Origin: Chryseobacterium luquanense
GTDB taxonomy: Bacteria > Bacteroidota > Bacteroidia > Flavobacteriales > Weeksellaceae
Length of the DNA stretch: 64,000 bases
Assembly: GCF_026460945.1 (NCBI RefSeq)
Contig: NZ_JAOVZV010000005.1
Coordinates: forward strand, 1-64,000
Direction of reading: 5' to 3'
Shown: one piece after another, positions 19,012 through 28,142 of the stretch
Layout: every line of letters starts with the position of its first letter
Numbering within the stretch: the stretch's first letter is position 1
The notes under the pieces: generated by a model
What the model was told of the DNA's origin: nothing
Seen by the model: only the letters and a program-made list of their open reading frames with translations
The model's database searches: none
Program-made: the position numbers and the translations under genes

Positions 19012-20178
19012 TTACCCCAACGCCTGCTTCAAATCTGCAATAACATCATTCACATTTTCCAGACCTACCGAGCAGCGTACCAATCCTGCGGTGATTCCCA
19101 CTTCATTTCTTTCGTCATCAGACAGTTTCGAGTGCGTTGTAGATGCCGGATGTGTCACGATCGTTCGGGTATCGCCCAGATTGGCAGACAGCGAGCACAT
19201 TTTTATTTTATCTAAAAAGTTTCTGCCACCTTCAATGCCACCTTTGATTTCGAAAGCAACCACGTTTCCGCCCAGCTTCATTTGTTTTTGGGCAATTTCA
19301 TAACTCGGATGCGATTTTAAAAATGGATATTTCACCAAGTCAACATTTGGATGATTTTCTAAAAACTCTGCGACCTTCAAAGCGTTTGCGCAATGTCTTT
19401 CTACACGAATCGCCAGCGTTTCCAGGCTTTTTGATAAAACCCAGGCGTTGAATGGCGACATCGCAGGCCCTGTATTTCTGGCAAAAAGATAAATTTCTCT
19501 GATTAAATCTTCTCTTCCTACCGCTACTCCACCCAAAACACGACCCTGACCGTCAATCAATTTTGTCGCTGAATGAACAACCAGATCAGCTCCGTATTTT
19601 ATTGGCTGCTGAAGGTAAGGCGTCGCAAAACAGTTGTCTACAATAAAAATCAGATTGTGTTTTTTAGCAATCTGACCAAAATATTCTAAGTCTAAAATTT
19701 CTATCGCAGGATTGGTCGGCGTTTCCAGATACAGAATTTTTGTATTGGGTCTGATATACTTTTCTACATTTTCAGAATCTTCTGCTTTAAAATAAGTGGT
19801 TTCAATATTCCATTTCGGGAAATACTTTGTGAACAATGTATGCGTAGATCCGAAAACCGACTGACAGCTCACGATATGATCTCCCGCATTCAGCAATGTT
19901 GCAAAGGTAGAGTAAATTGCAGCCATTCCGGTGGCAAATGCGTACCCTGCTTCTGCGCCTTCCATTTTTACAATTTTATCTGTAAATTCTGTAACGTTCG
20001 GATTTGAAAACCTGCTGTACAGATTTTTTGATTTCTCCTCAGCGAAACTCGCTCTCATATCTTCCGCATCCTCAAAAATAAAGCTTGAAGTAAGATACAG
20101 AGGCGTAGAATGTTCGTCAAACTGAGTTCTTTCGGTTTGAGTTCTTATTGCGAGGGTTTCAAAATTTTCGTTTTCCAT
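19012..20178 (-). CDS. metZ: O-acylhomoserine sulfhydrylase, PLP-dependent trans-sulfuration family
   Basis: 388 residues of the Cys/Met metabolism PLP family. The PLP lysine is K206 in VVHSATKLIDGQG; other family blocks are YSRFSNPNVTEFTDKIVKMEG, FATGMAAIYSTF, YLETPTNPAIEILDL and the C-terminal SLGDTRTIVTHPASTTHSKL. With metX upstream it most likely makes homocysteine directly from acetylhomoserine and sulfide. Cystathionine gamma-synthase (metB) is an alternative that sequence alone cannot exclude. It follows hom by 96 bp containing two REP-like hairpins. Confidence 0.85.
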   Translation of the reverse strand: MENENFETLAIRTQTERTQFDEHSTPLYLTSSFIFEDAEDMRASFAEEKSKNLYSRFSNPNVTEFTDKIVKMEGAEAGYAFATGMAAIYSTFATLLNAGDHIVSCQSVFGSTHTLFTKYFPKWNIETTYFKAEDSENVEKYIRPNTKILYLETPTNPAIEILDLEYFGQIAKKHNLIFIVDNCFATPYLQQPIKYGADLVVHSATKLIDGQGRVLGGVAVGREDLIREIYLFARNTGPAMSPFNAWVLSKSLETLAIRVERHCANALKVAEFLENHPNVDLVKYPFLKSHPSYEIAQKQMKLGGNVVAFEIKGGIEGGRNFLDKIKMCSLSANLGDTRTIVTHPASTTHSKLSDDERNEVGITAGLVRCSVGLENVNDVIADLKQALG

Positions 20179-20196
20179 TTTTATATGAATTTGATT

Positions 20197-20242
20197 GATA
20201 GGATTGCATCCTATCCTTAATTAAATCGTCCCGTTGGGACTT
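20197..20242. repeat. Orphan BIME-like element with variant stems
   Basis: Hairpin GATAGGA-TTGCA-TCCTATC (20197-20215; 7-bp stem, 5-nt loop) is followed by palindrome CGTCCCGTTGGGACTT (20227-20242). The same two-part layout and stem/loop lengths occur around the RAYT, but the stems differ by compensatory changes. It lies between hom and metZ. Confidence 0.6.
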
Positions 20243-20274
20243 TTTACATTTCTACTTTATACTTTTTACAAAAC

Positions 20275-21816
20275 CTACTTCGTTTCACTCAATCTTAAAA
20301 TATCACCAAAAACGCCGCGGGCAGTCACTTTCGCTCCGGCTCCGGCTCCCATGATGACGATTGGGTTTTCACCATAACTTTCGGTGTAGATTTCAAAAAT
20401 TGAGTCTGAACCTTTCAGTTGTCCTAAAGCTGAAGTTGCAGGAACAGAAATTAATTTTACATCCAGCTCACCTTTTTCTTTTTGTAAATCTCCATGCAGA
20501 TCACCAACATATCTTAAAACATAATTTGGCTCCTGATTTTTCTTGATTTTGTCGTATTCCTCGTCTAATTCTTCTAATCTTGAAAGGAATTCCTGTTTTG
20601 AAACTGAAAGCAGTGCTTCAGGAACTAAATTTTGAATATTAATGTCACTGAATTCATTAATTAAATCTAATTCTCTCGCCAAAATCAACAGTTTTCTGGC
20701 AACGTCATTTCCTGATAAATCTTCTCTCGGATCCGGTTCTGTGAAGCCTTTTTCTAAAGCTTCATTTACGATGGTCGAAAATTTATCATCACGCAAAGAA
20801 AAATTATTGAAAACATAACTCAATGTACCAGAGAAAACTCCTTTGATTCTGGTGATATTTTCTCCTGAAAGGTGTAAAAGTTTGATCGTATCAATTAACG
20901 GTAAACCTGCACCCACATTGGTTTCGTAAAGATAACGCTTGTTATTTTTGTTCAACGTATATCTTAGTTTACGATATTCTTCAATCGGAAGGGTATTGAA
21001 AATTTTGTTAGATGAAACTAAATCAAATCCATTTTCAGCCAAAGCCTGATAGTTTTTGACGAAGTCTACACTTGCTGTGTTATCTACTACAATCAGGTTT
21101 TCAAGCTGATTTTCTTTTGAGAAATTAATTAATTCCTCAACATTTGAAGATTTTTCAGATGCAAAAACCTCATCGCTCCATGTGTTATCAAATCCTTTTT
21201 TATTGAAAGCAATTTTTCTGGAATTGGCCACTGCCACGACTTTCAGGTGAATGTTTTTCCTTCTTTTAATTTCTTCGGAAGAATGTAAGACCTGCTCGAT
21301 TAACGTTTTCCCAACATTTCCGTGACCGATAATGGCCAGGTGAACCGTCTTTGGTTTCTTGAAAATTTCCGATTCAATGATGTTTTTAGTTTTCTCATCC
21401 TGAGAAGAAGTCACCACAATATTGATGCGCTTCTCGCTTGAATTTTGATTCAAAAGCAACGGGAAAACATTGTTTCTCGCCAGTTCTGAAAGTATTTTAT
21501 TTAAATCATCCGCCACAAAACCAATGACAGACACATTGTTGATGCTGTAAATCTGAGAAACTTTTCCTGATTTTCTTTCGGGAGCAAACTCCTCAATCAG
21601 ACAGGTTACTGCTTTTTCAGAATCATCTTCGTGTACAAGAATTGACAATCCGTTCTCAACGGCCTGCTGAGAAATTACTCCTACACTGATTCGCGCCAGA
21701 GTAAGCGCCTTAAAAACCCTTCCGTCAATCCCGATTTCGCCTAAAAAATCTGCTCCTTCAAATTTGATGATTGATCTGTTTTTAAAAAATTTTATTTCGT
21801 TTGCATTCGCTTTCAT
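20275..21816 (-). CDS. hom: Homoserine dehydrogenase with N-terminal ACT domain
   Basis: 513 residues. Residues 1-150 resemble the ACT regulatory half of aspartokinase in ThrA-type fusions (IGIDGRVFKALTLARISVGVISQQAV) without any kinase catalytic part. The NAD(P)-binding domain follows (LAIIGHGNVGKTLIEQV, about 157-172), then the homoserine dehydrogenase catalytic region (NVGAGLPLIDTI, GVFSGTLSYVFNNF, EPDPREDLSGNDVARKLLIL). It reduces aspartate semialdehyde to homoserine, the MetX substrate. Its stop is adjacent to the metX operon side: hom starts at 21816 and metX ends at 21817. Confidence 0.92.
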   Translation of the reverse strand: MKANANEIKFFKNRSIIKFEGADFLGEIGIDGRVFKALTLARISVGVISQQAVENGLSILVHEDDSEKAVTCLIEEFAPERKSGKVSQIYSINNVSVIGFVADDLNKILSELARNNVFPLLLNQNSSEKRINIVVTSSQDEKTKNIIESEIFKKPKTVHLAIIGHGNVGKTLIEQVLHSSEEIKRRKNIHLKVVAVANSRKIAFNKKGFDNTWSDEVFASEKSSNVEELINFSKENQLENLIVVDNTASVDFVKNYQALAENGFDLVSSNKIFNTLPIEEYRKLRYTLNKNNKRYLYETNVGAGLPLIDTIKLLHLSGENITRIKGVFSGTLSYVFNNFSLRDDKFSTIVNEALEKGFTEPDPREDLSGNDVARKLLILARELDLINEFSDINIQNLVPEALLSVSKQEFLSRLEELDEEYDKIKKNQEPNYVLRYVGDLHGDLQKEKGELDVKLISVPATSALGQLKGSDSIFEIYTESYGENPIVIMGAGAGAKVTARGVFGDILRLSETK

Positions 21817-22755
21817 CTACAAAATATTTTTTATGATATAATTTAACTGTTCGTATTCCATTAAAAAGGCGTCGTGCCCGTGAATTGATTTGATCTCGTG
21901 GTAGAAAACATCGTCTTTTTCAGCTTTCAGTTTATTAAAACACATCCGGATTTCAGAAGCCGGAAAAAAAAGATCGGTATCTACAGAGATCATGTGCATT
22001 CGTGCTTTGATTTTACCTAAATCTTTATCGTTTGCATTAATGTTCATCAGCAAATGGTTCATCAACTGATAAGATTTTAAACTAAATCTTTCGGCAAGAG
22101 ATTTCCCATGATAATCCAGCCAGTCTTCCGATTCTAACTTTTGTTTTTCAAGATTGAATGTATTTTGAAATCTGTCGTTTAAAGATTGAGGTGTTCTGTA
22201 GCACAGCATCGCATGAATTCTTGCTTTCTGCAGTGGCTCATCATTTCCGTTTAACAAAAATTTCTGAACCAGACATTGGGCGTGTAACCAATCATGGGTT
22301 TTAGAATCACAGGCAATTGGAATAAAAAGCTCTGCCAGATCTGGATTTTTAGCCAACATTTCCCAGCCAATTCCACCTCCCAAAGAGCCTCCGATAATAG
22401 CGTAAACGTTTTTAATATGTAAAATTTCAAGACCTTCAAGAAAAATATTGGCTATGTCTGAAGGCGTGAAATCTGACCAGTCATTAATTAAAAAATCATC
22501 ATATCCGTTTCCGGGAATATTGAAACAGAGCACTGTATATTTATTGGTATCAATTACCTGATCTTCACCAATCAACTGTTTCCACCAACCTTTTTCTCCG
22601 GCCACGTTTGAATTTCCGGTTAAAGCATGATTGATTAGAATGATGGGTGCAGAAAACAGGTCTTGCCCAAAAAGCTGGTAGCTTAATGAGATATTGTATT
22701 CCTTTTGGGAATCGGTTTGATACGGAAAATTAATATGTTGCAGTTCTGTTTTCAA
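21817..22755 (-). CDS. metX: Homoserine O-acetyltransferase family protein
   Basis: 312 residues, an alpha/beta hydrolase that acylates homoserine. The nucleophile is S124 in IGGSLGGG. Other MetX blocks are NHALTGNSNVAGE, WWKQLIGEDQVIDTNKY, YRTPQSLNDRF, VDTDLFFP (catalytic Asp) and IHGHDAFLMEY (catalytic His). It is shorter than many MetX proteins of about 350-380 residues, mainly in the lid. First gene of the operon, directly below the SAM riboswitch, and immediately adjacent to hom. Acetyl- versus succinyl-specificity is not settled. Confidence 0.9.
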   Translation of the reverse strand: MKTELQHINFPYQTDSQKEYNISLSYQLFGQDLFSAPIILINHALTGNSNVAGEKGWWKQLIGEDQVIDTNKYTVLCFNIPGNGYDDFLINDWSDFTPSDIANIFLEGLEILHIKNVYAIIGGSLGGGIGWEMLAKNPDLAELFIPIACDSKTHDWLHAQCLVQKFLLNGNDEPLQKARIHAMLCYRTPQSLNDRFQNTFNLEKQKLESEDWLDYHGKSLAERFSLKSYQLMNHLLMNINANDKDLGKIKARMHMISVDTDLFFPASEIRMCFNKLKAEKDDVFYHEIKSIHGHDAFLMEYEQLNYIIKNIL

Positions 22756-22790
22756 TTCTATTATACTTTTTGATAATACAATTTGAAAAT

Positions 22791-22805
22791 GCCATGAGAA
22801 ATGGC
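22791..22805 (-). other. Short hairpin between riboswitch and metX
   Basis: GCCAT-TTCTC-ATGGC on the minus strand, followed by ATTTTC. A 5-bp stem could act as a weak terminator or block translation; it lies between the aptamer and the metX start. Confidence 0.35.
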
Positions 22806-22823
22806 TGAAAAGAACTTCAGTAA

Positions 22824-22932
22824 GTTATCTGTCCAAAAAATAAAAACTTTTGGTAGAACGTAGCACCTTCTTCGCTTGCGCAAAGGGTTGCTAAGGTTTC
22901 ACAGGGTCTGTCCCTCAACCTTTCTTGATAAC
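22824..22932 (-). promoter_or_regulatory. SAM-I (S-box) riboswitch controlling the methionine operon
   Basis: On the minus strand the leader reads GTTATCAAGAAAGG, then TTGAGGGACAGACCCTGTGA, AACCTTAGCAACC, AAGGTGCTACGTTCTACC and GGACAGATAAC. The ends GTTATC and GATAAC pair to form P1. The blocks GAGGGACnGnCCCTnTGAAACC, GCAACC and AAGGTGCTA are the conserved core of the S-box aptamer. It lies 70 bp upstream of metX. SAM binding should reduce expression of metX-hom-metZ and probably genes below. Confidence 0.93.
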
Positions 22933-22961
22933 ATTTTCAATATGTGAATGATCGAATGGTG

Positions 22962-22969
22962 CAAAGATA
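22962..22969 (-). promoter_or_regulatory. Probable promoter of the methionine operon (-7 element)
   Basis: TATCTTTG on the minus strand fits the Bacteroidetes TAnnTTTG -7 box and lies about 30 bp before the 5' end of the SAM riboswitch, as expected for a leader start. No clear TTG box is seen upstream. Confidence 0.55.
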
Positions 22970-23120
22970 ATACATTTCTTTTTAAAAATTAAAAATATTT
23001 AATAAACATCATGAAACTTAATATTAGTGAGGTTTTTATTGGATTGTTAAGAATTATTCAGATTAAAAAAATTGGAATTATTTCTCAAAAAAATTAACTT
23101 AGCAATGAAAATGATTGGCA

Positions 23121-25733
23121 ATGAACATTGAAAAGCAAAGATTACAAGATAAAGACTGGAAAAACTGGGGGCCTTATGTCAGCAACAGGCAGTGGGGAAA
23201 TGTGCGTGAAGACTACAGTAACAACGGAAATGCATGGCATTTTGCCAATCATGATATTGCAGAAAGTCACACTTACAGATGGGGTGAAGAAGGTATTGCC
23301 GGAATTTCAGATCCCAAACAAATTTTCTGTTTTGCCATTTCATTTTGGAATAAAAAAGATAAACGAGTAAAAGAAAGGCTTTTCGGGCTGAGCAATCCGC
23401 AGGGAAATCATGGAGAAGATATAAAAGAAATTTTCTATTATCTTGACAATACACCGACTCACAGCTACATGAAAATGCTGTATAAATATCCTATCAAGGA
23501 ATTTCCTTATGACGACATCGTTGCTGAAAATGCAAGACGTTCAAAAAAAGAACCTGAATATGAATTGTTTGATACAGGAATTTTTGATAAAGATGAATAT
23601 TTTGATATTTTTATAGAATACTGTAAATCTGATGCTCATGATATCTTGGTAAGAGTAACCGTGTGTAACAGGAGCAATAAAGCTGCTCCAATTGTTATTT
23701 TGCCAACAACTTGGTACAGAAACAACTGGAAATGGGGTTATAATGAGTATAAAGGTCAGGTTGAAGCAGGAAAAGAAGGTTGCATCAATGTCAATCACGA
23801 CAGTATTCCTATAAAAAAGTTTTACTCAAAAAATAAAAATGCGAAAAGAGTTTTCTGTGAGAATGAAACAAATAATCCTAAGCTTCATGGAACTCCAATA
23901 GTCGAAAACGCTTACTACAAAGACGGAATCAACGACTATATTGTTCATCAAAAAAACACCATCAATCCTGAAAATGAAGGAACGAAAGCTGCTTTTGTAA
24001 TTGACGAAATTATAGATGCGGGAAAATCTGAAGTTTTTGAATTCAGATTATCGCCTTATGACATGGATGATGCATTTTATCAGTTTGATGATATTTTTAA
24101 TGCAAGAATTAATGAGGCAAATGTATTTTATGCTGAAGTACAGCAGGATATATTTAATGATGATGAAAAAAATGTTCAGAGACAGGCTTTTGCAGGACTT
24201 TTATGGAACAAACAATTCTATCATTACAACGTTGGAAAATGGTTAAAGGGTGATCCTAATCATGAAGCTCCACGAGATTTCAACAATTACGTTCGAAATA
24301 CGGAATGGGAGCATCTTCACAATAAAGACATTATTTCGATGCCCGATAAATGGGAATATCCTTGGTATGCTACTTGGGATTTGGCATTCCATTGCGTTCC
24401 GTTTGCGATTATTGATGCAGATTTTGCTAAAAACCAATTGCTTTTGCTGACCAAAGAATGGTACATGCATCCGAACGGACAAATGCCGGCTTACGAATGG
24501 AATTTAAGCGATGTAAATCCGCCAGTTCATGCCTGGTCCTGTTTCAGGGTTTTTAAAATTGATGAAAAAACCAACGGGAAACCTGATCTTTTATTTCTTG
24601 AAAAAGTTTTCCAAAAATTATTACTAAATTTTACTTGGTGGGTCAACCGAAAAGATAAAAACGGTAAAAATATTTTTGGTGGCGGTTTTTTAGGTTTAGA
24701 TAATATCGGTGCTTTTGACCGAAATATGGAACTGAAAGATGGCGAACATCTGGAGCAAGCCGATGGAACAAGCTGGATGGCAATGTATGCACTGAATATG
24801 ATGCGAATCTCTATGGAATTAGCTCAATATTATCAGGTGTATGAAGATATGGCGATCAAATTTTTTGAGCATTACCTCTATATTGCAGAAGCGATGGAAA
24901 ACATGGGTGAAGGCAAAGAAGGACTGTGGAATGAAGAAGACGGATTTTTCTACGATGTTTTGCAATTAGCAAATGGAGAAAGTGTTTCTTTGAGACTGAG
25001 AAGTATTGTAGGGTTAATTCCTATGTTTGCGGTTGAAATTATCGATCATCATTTGCTTGATAAAATGCCGAATTTCCGTGAAAGAATGGAATGGGTTTTA
25101 AAAAATAAACCAGAATTAACTTCTTTAGTTTCACATTGGGATGAAGAAGGAAGTGGCAGAAAACATTTAATGAGTATTTTAAGGAAAACAAGACTGACAA
25201 AAGTTTTGAACAGAATGCTTGACGAAAAAGAATTTCTGAGTTCTTACGGGATCCGCGCAATGTCAAAAGTTTATGAGGAGAATCCGTTTGTGTTTACTGT
25301 TCATGGCAATAAAAATGTGGTTTATTATACTCCTGCAGAAAGTGACAGCAGAATGTTTGGCGGAAACAGTAACTGGAGAGGTCCGATTTGGTTTCCTATA
25401 AACTTTTTAATTGTGGAAAGTCTTCAGCGTTTTCATTTTTATTATGGAAACAGCTTAAAAGTAGAATTCCCAACAGGAAGTGGTGAAAAGAAAAATTTAG
25501 ATGAAGTTGCTCAAAATATCAGCGGAAGACTGTGCTCTATTTTCCTGAAAGATGAAAGTGGACAACGTGCTTTCAATGGTGGAAATTATAAATTTAATTA
25601 CGACCCCAACTTCAAAGATTACATTACTTTCTTTGAATATTTCCACGGAGATAACGGAAGAGGAGTTGGTGCATCGCATCAAACAGGTTGGACGGCAACG
25701 GTGGCAAAATTGATGAAGCCAAGATTGGCATAA
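23121..25733 (+). CDS. GH63/MGH1-type glucosidase family protein
   Basis: 870 residues, cytoplasmic by absence of a signal peptide. It matches the GH63-like glucosidases: N-terminal WKNWGPYVSNRQWGNVREDYS, WPWYATWDLAFHCVPF-like block (YPWYATWDLAFHC, near 415), NGQMPAYEWNLSDVNPPVHAW, and SRMFGGNSNWRGPIWFPINF near 750, with an (alpha/alpha)6 barrel fold likely over the C-terminal half. The frame is open from a TTG at 23115, but the ATG at 23121 is preferred. Substrate, probably an alpha-glucoside, is not known. It stands alone, divergent from the methionine operon. Confidence 0.85.
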   Translation: MNIEKQRLQDKDWKNWGPYVSNRQWGNVREDYSNNGNAWHFANHDIAESHTYRWGEEGIAGISDPKQIFCFAISFWNKKDKRVKERLFGLSNPQGNHGEDIKEIFYYLDNTPTHSYMKMLYKYPIKEFPYDDIVAENARRSKKEPEYELFDTGIFDKDEYFDIFIEYCKSDAHDILVRVTVCNRSNKAAPIVILPTTWYRNNWKWGYNEYKGQVEAGKEGCINVNHDSIPIKKFYSKNKNAKRVFCENETNNPKLHGTPIVENAYYKDGINDYIVHQKNTINPENEGTKAAFVIDEIIDAGKSEVFEFRLSPYDMDDAFYQFDDIFNARINEANVFYAEVQQDIFNDDEKNVQRQAFAGLLWNKQFYHYNVGKWLKGDPNHEAPRDFNNYVRNTEWEHLHNKDIISMPDKWEYPWYATWDLAFHCVPFAIIDADFAKNQLLLLTKEWYMHPNGQMPAYEWNLSDVNPPVHAWSCFRVFKIDEKTNGKPDLLFLEKVFQKLLLNFTWWVNRKDKNGKNIFGGGFLGLDNIGAFDRNMELKDGEHLEQADGTSWMAMYALNMMRISMELAQYYQVYEDMAIKFFEHYLYIAEAMENMGEGKEGLWNEEDGFFYDVLQLANGESVSLRLRSIVGLIPMFAVEIIDHHLLDKMPNFRERMEWVLKNKPELTSLVSHWDEEGSGRKHLMSILRKTRLTKVLNRMLDEKEFLSSYGIRAMSKVYEENPFVFTVHGNKNVVYYTPAESDSRMFGGNSNWRGPIWFPINFLIVESLQRFHFYYGNSLKVEFPTGSGEKKNLDEVAQNISGRLCSIFLKDESGQRAFNGGNYKFNYDPNFKDYITFFEYFHGDNGRGVGASHQTGWTATVAKLMKPRLA

Positions 25734-25760
25734 TTGGGTTGGAGTGTTTGAGTGAATAGT

Positions 25761-25804
25761 GTTTGAGAGTTATGAATAAGTAAAATTTTCAACAACTCTC
25801 AAAC
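25761..25804. terminator. Hairpin between convergent genes
   Basis: Perfect 11-bp stem GTTTGAGAGTT / AACTCTCAAAC with a 22-nt loop between the glucosidase and osmC. T-runs are weak, so termination is likely but not certain. Confidence 0.5.
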
Positions 25805-25824
25805 CCTAAAACTCTCCCACTCTA

Positions 25825-26247
25825 TTACTCAACTTTCTCTCCGTTTACAAAAACTTCGTAACCAATTTCTACAGTTGGTTCTAAAGTTTTAGAAACTGAA
25901 CAATATTTTTCAAAAGATAATTCTGATGCTTTCAAAGCTTTTTTAGGATCGATATTTCCTTCCAGAAAAAACTTTACCATAATTGATTTGAATGGTTTTG
26001 CATCATCCACAGGAATTCTTTCACCTTCAACTTCAGCTTTAAAATCGGTAATTTCCTGTCTTTGTTTTTTAAGAATTGAAACCACGTCGATTCCGCTACA
26101 ACCTGCTACAGCCATCAAAACACTTTCCATTGGTGAAACACCTTTTGCTCCCTGTTGAGAAGTATTATCCAATAAAATTGAGTTTCCCTGCGAATTGGTA
26201 CATTCAAATAAAAAATCGTCGTTTATTCTGTTTAAAGTTATTTTCAT
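25825..26247 (-). CDS. OsmC family protein
   Basis: 140 residues of the OsmC/YhfA family. Features are ESVLMAVAGCSGIDVVSILKKQRQ with the first redox Cys, and SFEKYCSVSKTL with the second. YhfA-like members of this type are short and lack the N-terminal extension of Ohr. The role is probably peroxide or redox defence; the substrate is unknown. It lies 18 bp after the DUF2314 lipoprotein gene and is probably co-transcribed with it. Confidence 0.9.
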   Translation of the reverse strand: MKITLNRINDDFLFECTNSQGNSILLDNTSQQGAKGVSPMESVLMAVAGCSGIDVVSILKKQRQEITDFKAEVEGERIPVDDAKPFKSIMVKFFLEGNIDPKKALKASELSFEKYCSVSKTLEPTVEIGYEVFVNGEKVE

Positions 26248-26265
26248 TTTTAATTATTTGTAAAT

Positions 26266-26769
26266 TTATTCATAAATCAAGCCTTGAGAATCCATTTGTT
26301 TCTTTTCTTCATCGGTCATTGTTTTTCTTAAAACTTTTACGGTATAAGCTCCTTTCACAAGATTTTTATCATAGTACATCCAATCTGAAAGATTTTCAAT
26401 ATTGACTACAACCTCATCTCCAAGTTTTACATCAAGGGGTTGCATCGGCTCGTTTTGTACAATACCACGATATTTTCCTTTATCAAAAACAATATCACCA
26501 ATCCACATATGTTCCCCTCCTCCATCCGGAGTATCGAATCTCTGTTTTATAACGAAATTAGAAAAGTTCGGATTTTTGCTTAAAAGAGCTTGATGAAAAC
26601 CTGTTTTGAAAGTTTTTTTAGCATTTTCAATAGCCGCATTCATCTCATTATCCTGATTTTCCACAAATATAACATCTGGTTCGCCTTCTCGCTGAACTTT
26701 TTCTCGTTTATTATTTTCACAACTTACGGCAAATAATGAAATTGCCGTAATAATTAATATTTTTTTCAT
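26266..26769 (-). CDS. DUF2314 domain-containing lipoprotein
   Basis: 167 residues. A lipoprotein signal (LFAVSC, residues 12-17) is followed by a short acidic linker and a DUF2314-type domain (AAIENAKKTF...NFVIKQRFDTPDGGGEHMWIGDI...GIVQNEPMQ...VNIENLSDWMYYD). DUF2314 proteins have no established activity. It starts 9 bp downstream of the DUF58 gene's stop and so may be the tail of the MoxR cluster transcript. Confidence 0.85.
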   Translation of the reverse strand: MKKILIITAISLFAVSCENNKREKVQREGEPDVIFVENQDNEMNAAIENAKKTFKTGFHQALLSKNPNFSNFVIKQRFDTPDGGGEHMWIGDIVFDKGKYRGIVQNEPMQPLDVKLGDEVVVNIENLSDWMYYDKNLVKGAYTVKVLRKTMTDEEKKQMDSQGLIYE

Positions 26770-26778
26770 TGGTTTATT

Positions 26779-28101
26779 TTATAAAATTCCTCTTGCTTTT
26801 ATTTCAAGATATTTATTAATAACATCTACATTTAAATTCTCAGGCAATGTATACACTGAATAAATCCCGTATTTCCTTAATTCCTGAATGATCAGTTTCT
26901 TTTCAAACTCAAATTTCTCGGCGATAATTTCGTCATAAATTTCCTGCATACTTTCAGGATTCGTATGAATAAGGTTTTGAATTTCAGTATTTTTAAAGAA
27001 GACAACGACTAACAAATGATTTTTGGCAATTCCTCGAAGATATTTCATCTGACGATTTAATCCATCCAACGTTTCAAAATTAGTGAAAAGCAAAACCAGA
27101 CTTCGCTGATTGATAGAATATTTCACATCCTGATACAATCTATTAAAATCACTTTCAAAAAAATCGGTTTTAATATTATATAAAGCTTCAGAAATCTTTC
27201 TTAACTGTCCTGATTTATTTTCGGCAGCCACTTTATTTTCTGCTTTTTTCGAAAAAGTCATCATTCCGGCGCGGTCTCCTTTTTTCAAAATAATATGAGA
27301 CAAAGCCATCGTCGCATTGATTGAATAATCGAGAAGACTCAAACCGTTGAAAGGCATTTTCATAGTTCTACCTTTATCAATCAGCATAAAAATACGTTGC
27401 GATTTTTCATCCTGAAACTGATTCACCATTAGGCGATTCGTTTTTGAAGTTGCTTTCCAGTTGATCGTTCGAACGTCATCTCCGGGAACATATTCTTTGA
27501 TTTGCTCAAACTCCATTGTGTGTCCCAACTTTCTGATTTTTTTGATTCCTCCTAAAAGAAATTCGTTCTGAAGTGCCATCAATTCGTACTTTCTCAAATG
27601 AATAAACGACGGATAAGAAGCTAACGAAGTGTCTTTCTGAAAAATAAATCTTTTCGAAACGAAACCTATTGGTGAAGAAGCGTAAACATTTAAAGCTCCG
27701 AAATTGTACTCTCCACGCTCTTTCGGTTCTAGAAAATATTGAAATAAAGTATTTTTTCCGGACGAAATTTCTTTCTTAATCAAAAAATCTCTCTTTTGAA
27801 ACTGAAATGGTATTTCATCAATAATTTTTACATTAATTTTAAAACTGTAATTGTTTTTAATATCAACTTTCACTGCATTTTCATCGCCATTTGATAGTTT
27901 TTCCGGTAAAATTCTCTGTGCCAAAACGGCATCTTTGGGCCTGAAAACAAGTAAATAATCAACAAATACTGTAAGGAAAATCAATAACAAAAAACCATGT
28001 CCTAAAAACATAAAAAAAGGAAAGAAAAATGCCAAAACATAAAGCATTCCCACACCGATGAGTGCGAAAAAAAAGCGTGTGTTGATGTAAAGTTTTTTCA
28101 A
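26779..28101 (-). CDS. DUF58 domain-containing protein
   Basis: 440 residues with two N-terminal transmembrane helices (about 10-50), a beta-rich middle part and a C-terminal DUF58/von Willebrand A-like domain (residues 190-440). The DUF58 hallmark EYVPGDDVRTINWKATSKTN is near 205-225, and a metal-binding-like MLIDKGRTMKM follows. It is the usual partner of MoxR ATPases. It is inferred to help assemble or activate a periplasmic or surface protein complex. Confidence 0.9.
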   Translation of the reverse strand: MKKLYINTRFFFALIGVGMLYVLAFFFPFFMFLGHGFLLLIFLTVFVDYLLVFRPKDAVLAQRILPEKLSNGDENAVKVDIKNNYSFKINVKIIDEIPFQFQKRDFLIKKEISSGKNTLFQYFLEPKERGEYNFGALNVYASSPIGFVSKRFIFQKDTSLASYPSFIHLRKYELMALQNEFLLGGIKKIRKLGHTMEFEQIKEYVPGDDVRTINWKATSKTNRLMVNQFQDEKSQRIFMLIDKGRTMKMPFNGLSLLDYSINATMALSHIILKKGDRAGMMTFSKKAENKVAAENKSGQLRKISEALYNIKTDFFESDFNRLYQDVKYSINQRSLVLLFTNFETLDGLNRQMKYLRGIAKNHLLVVVFFKNTEIQNLIHTNPESMQEIYDEIIAEKFEFEKKLIIQELRKYGIYSVYTLPENLNVDVINKYLEIKARGIL

Positions 28102-28142
28102 GATTGCAATTTCTTTTGATTTAAATCAAATCATTTATAACA

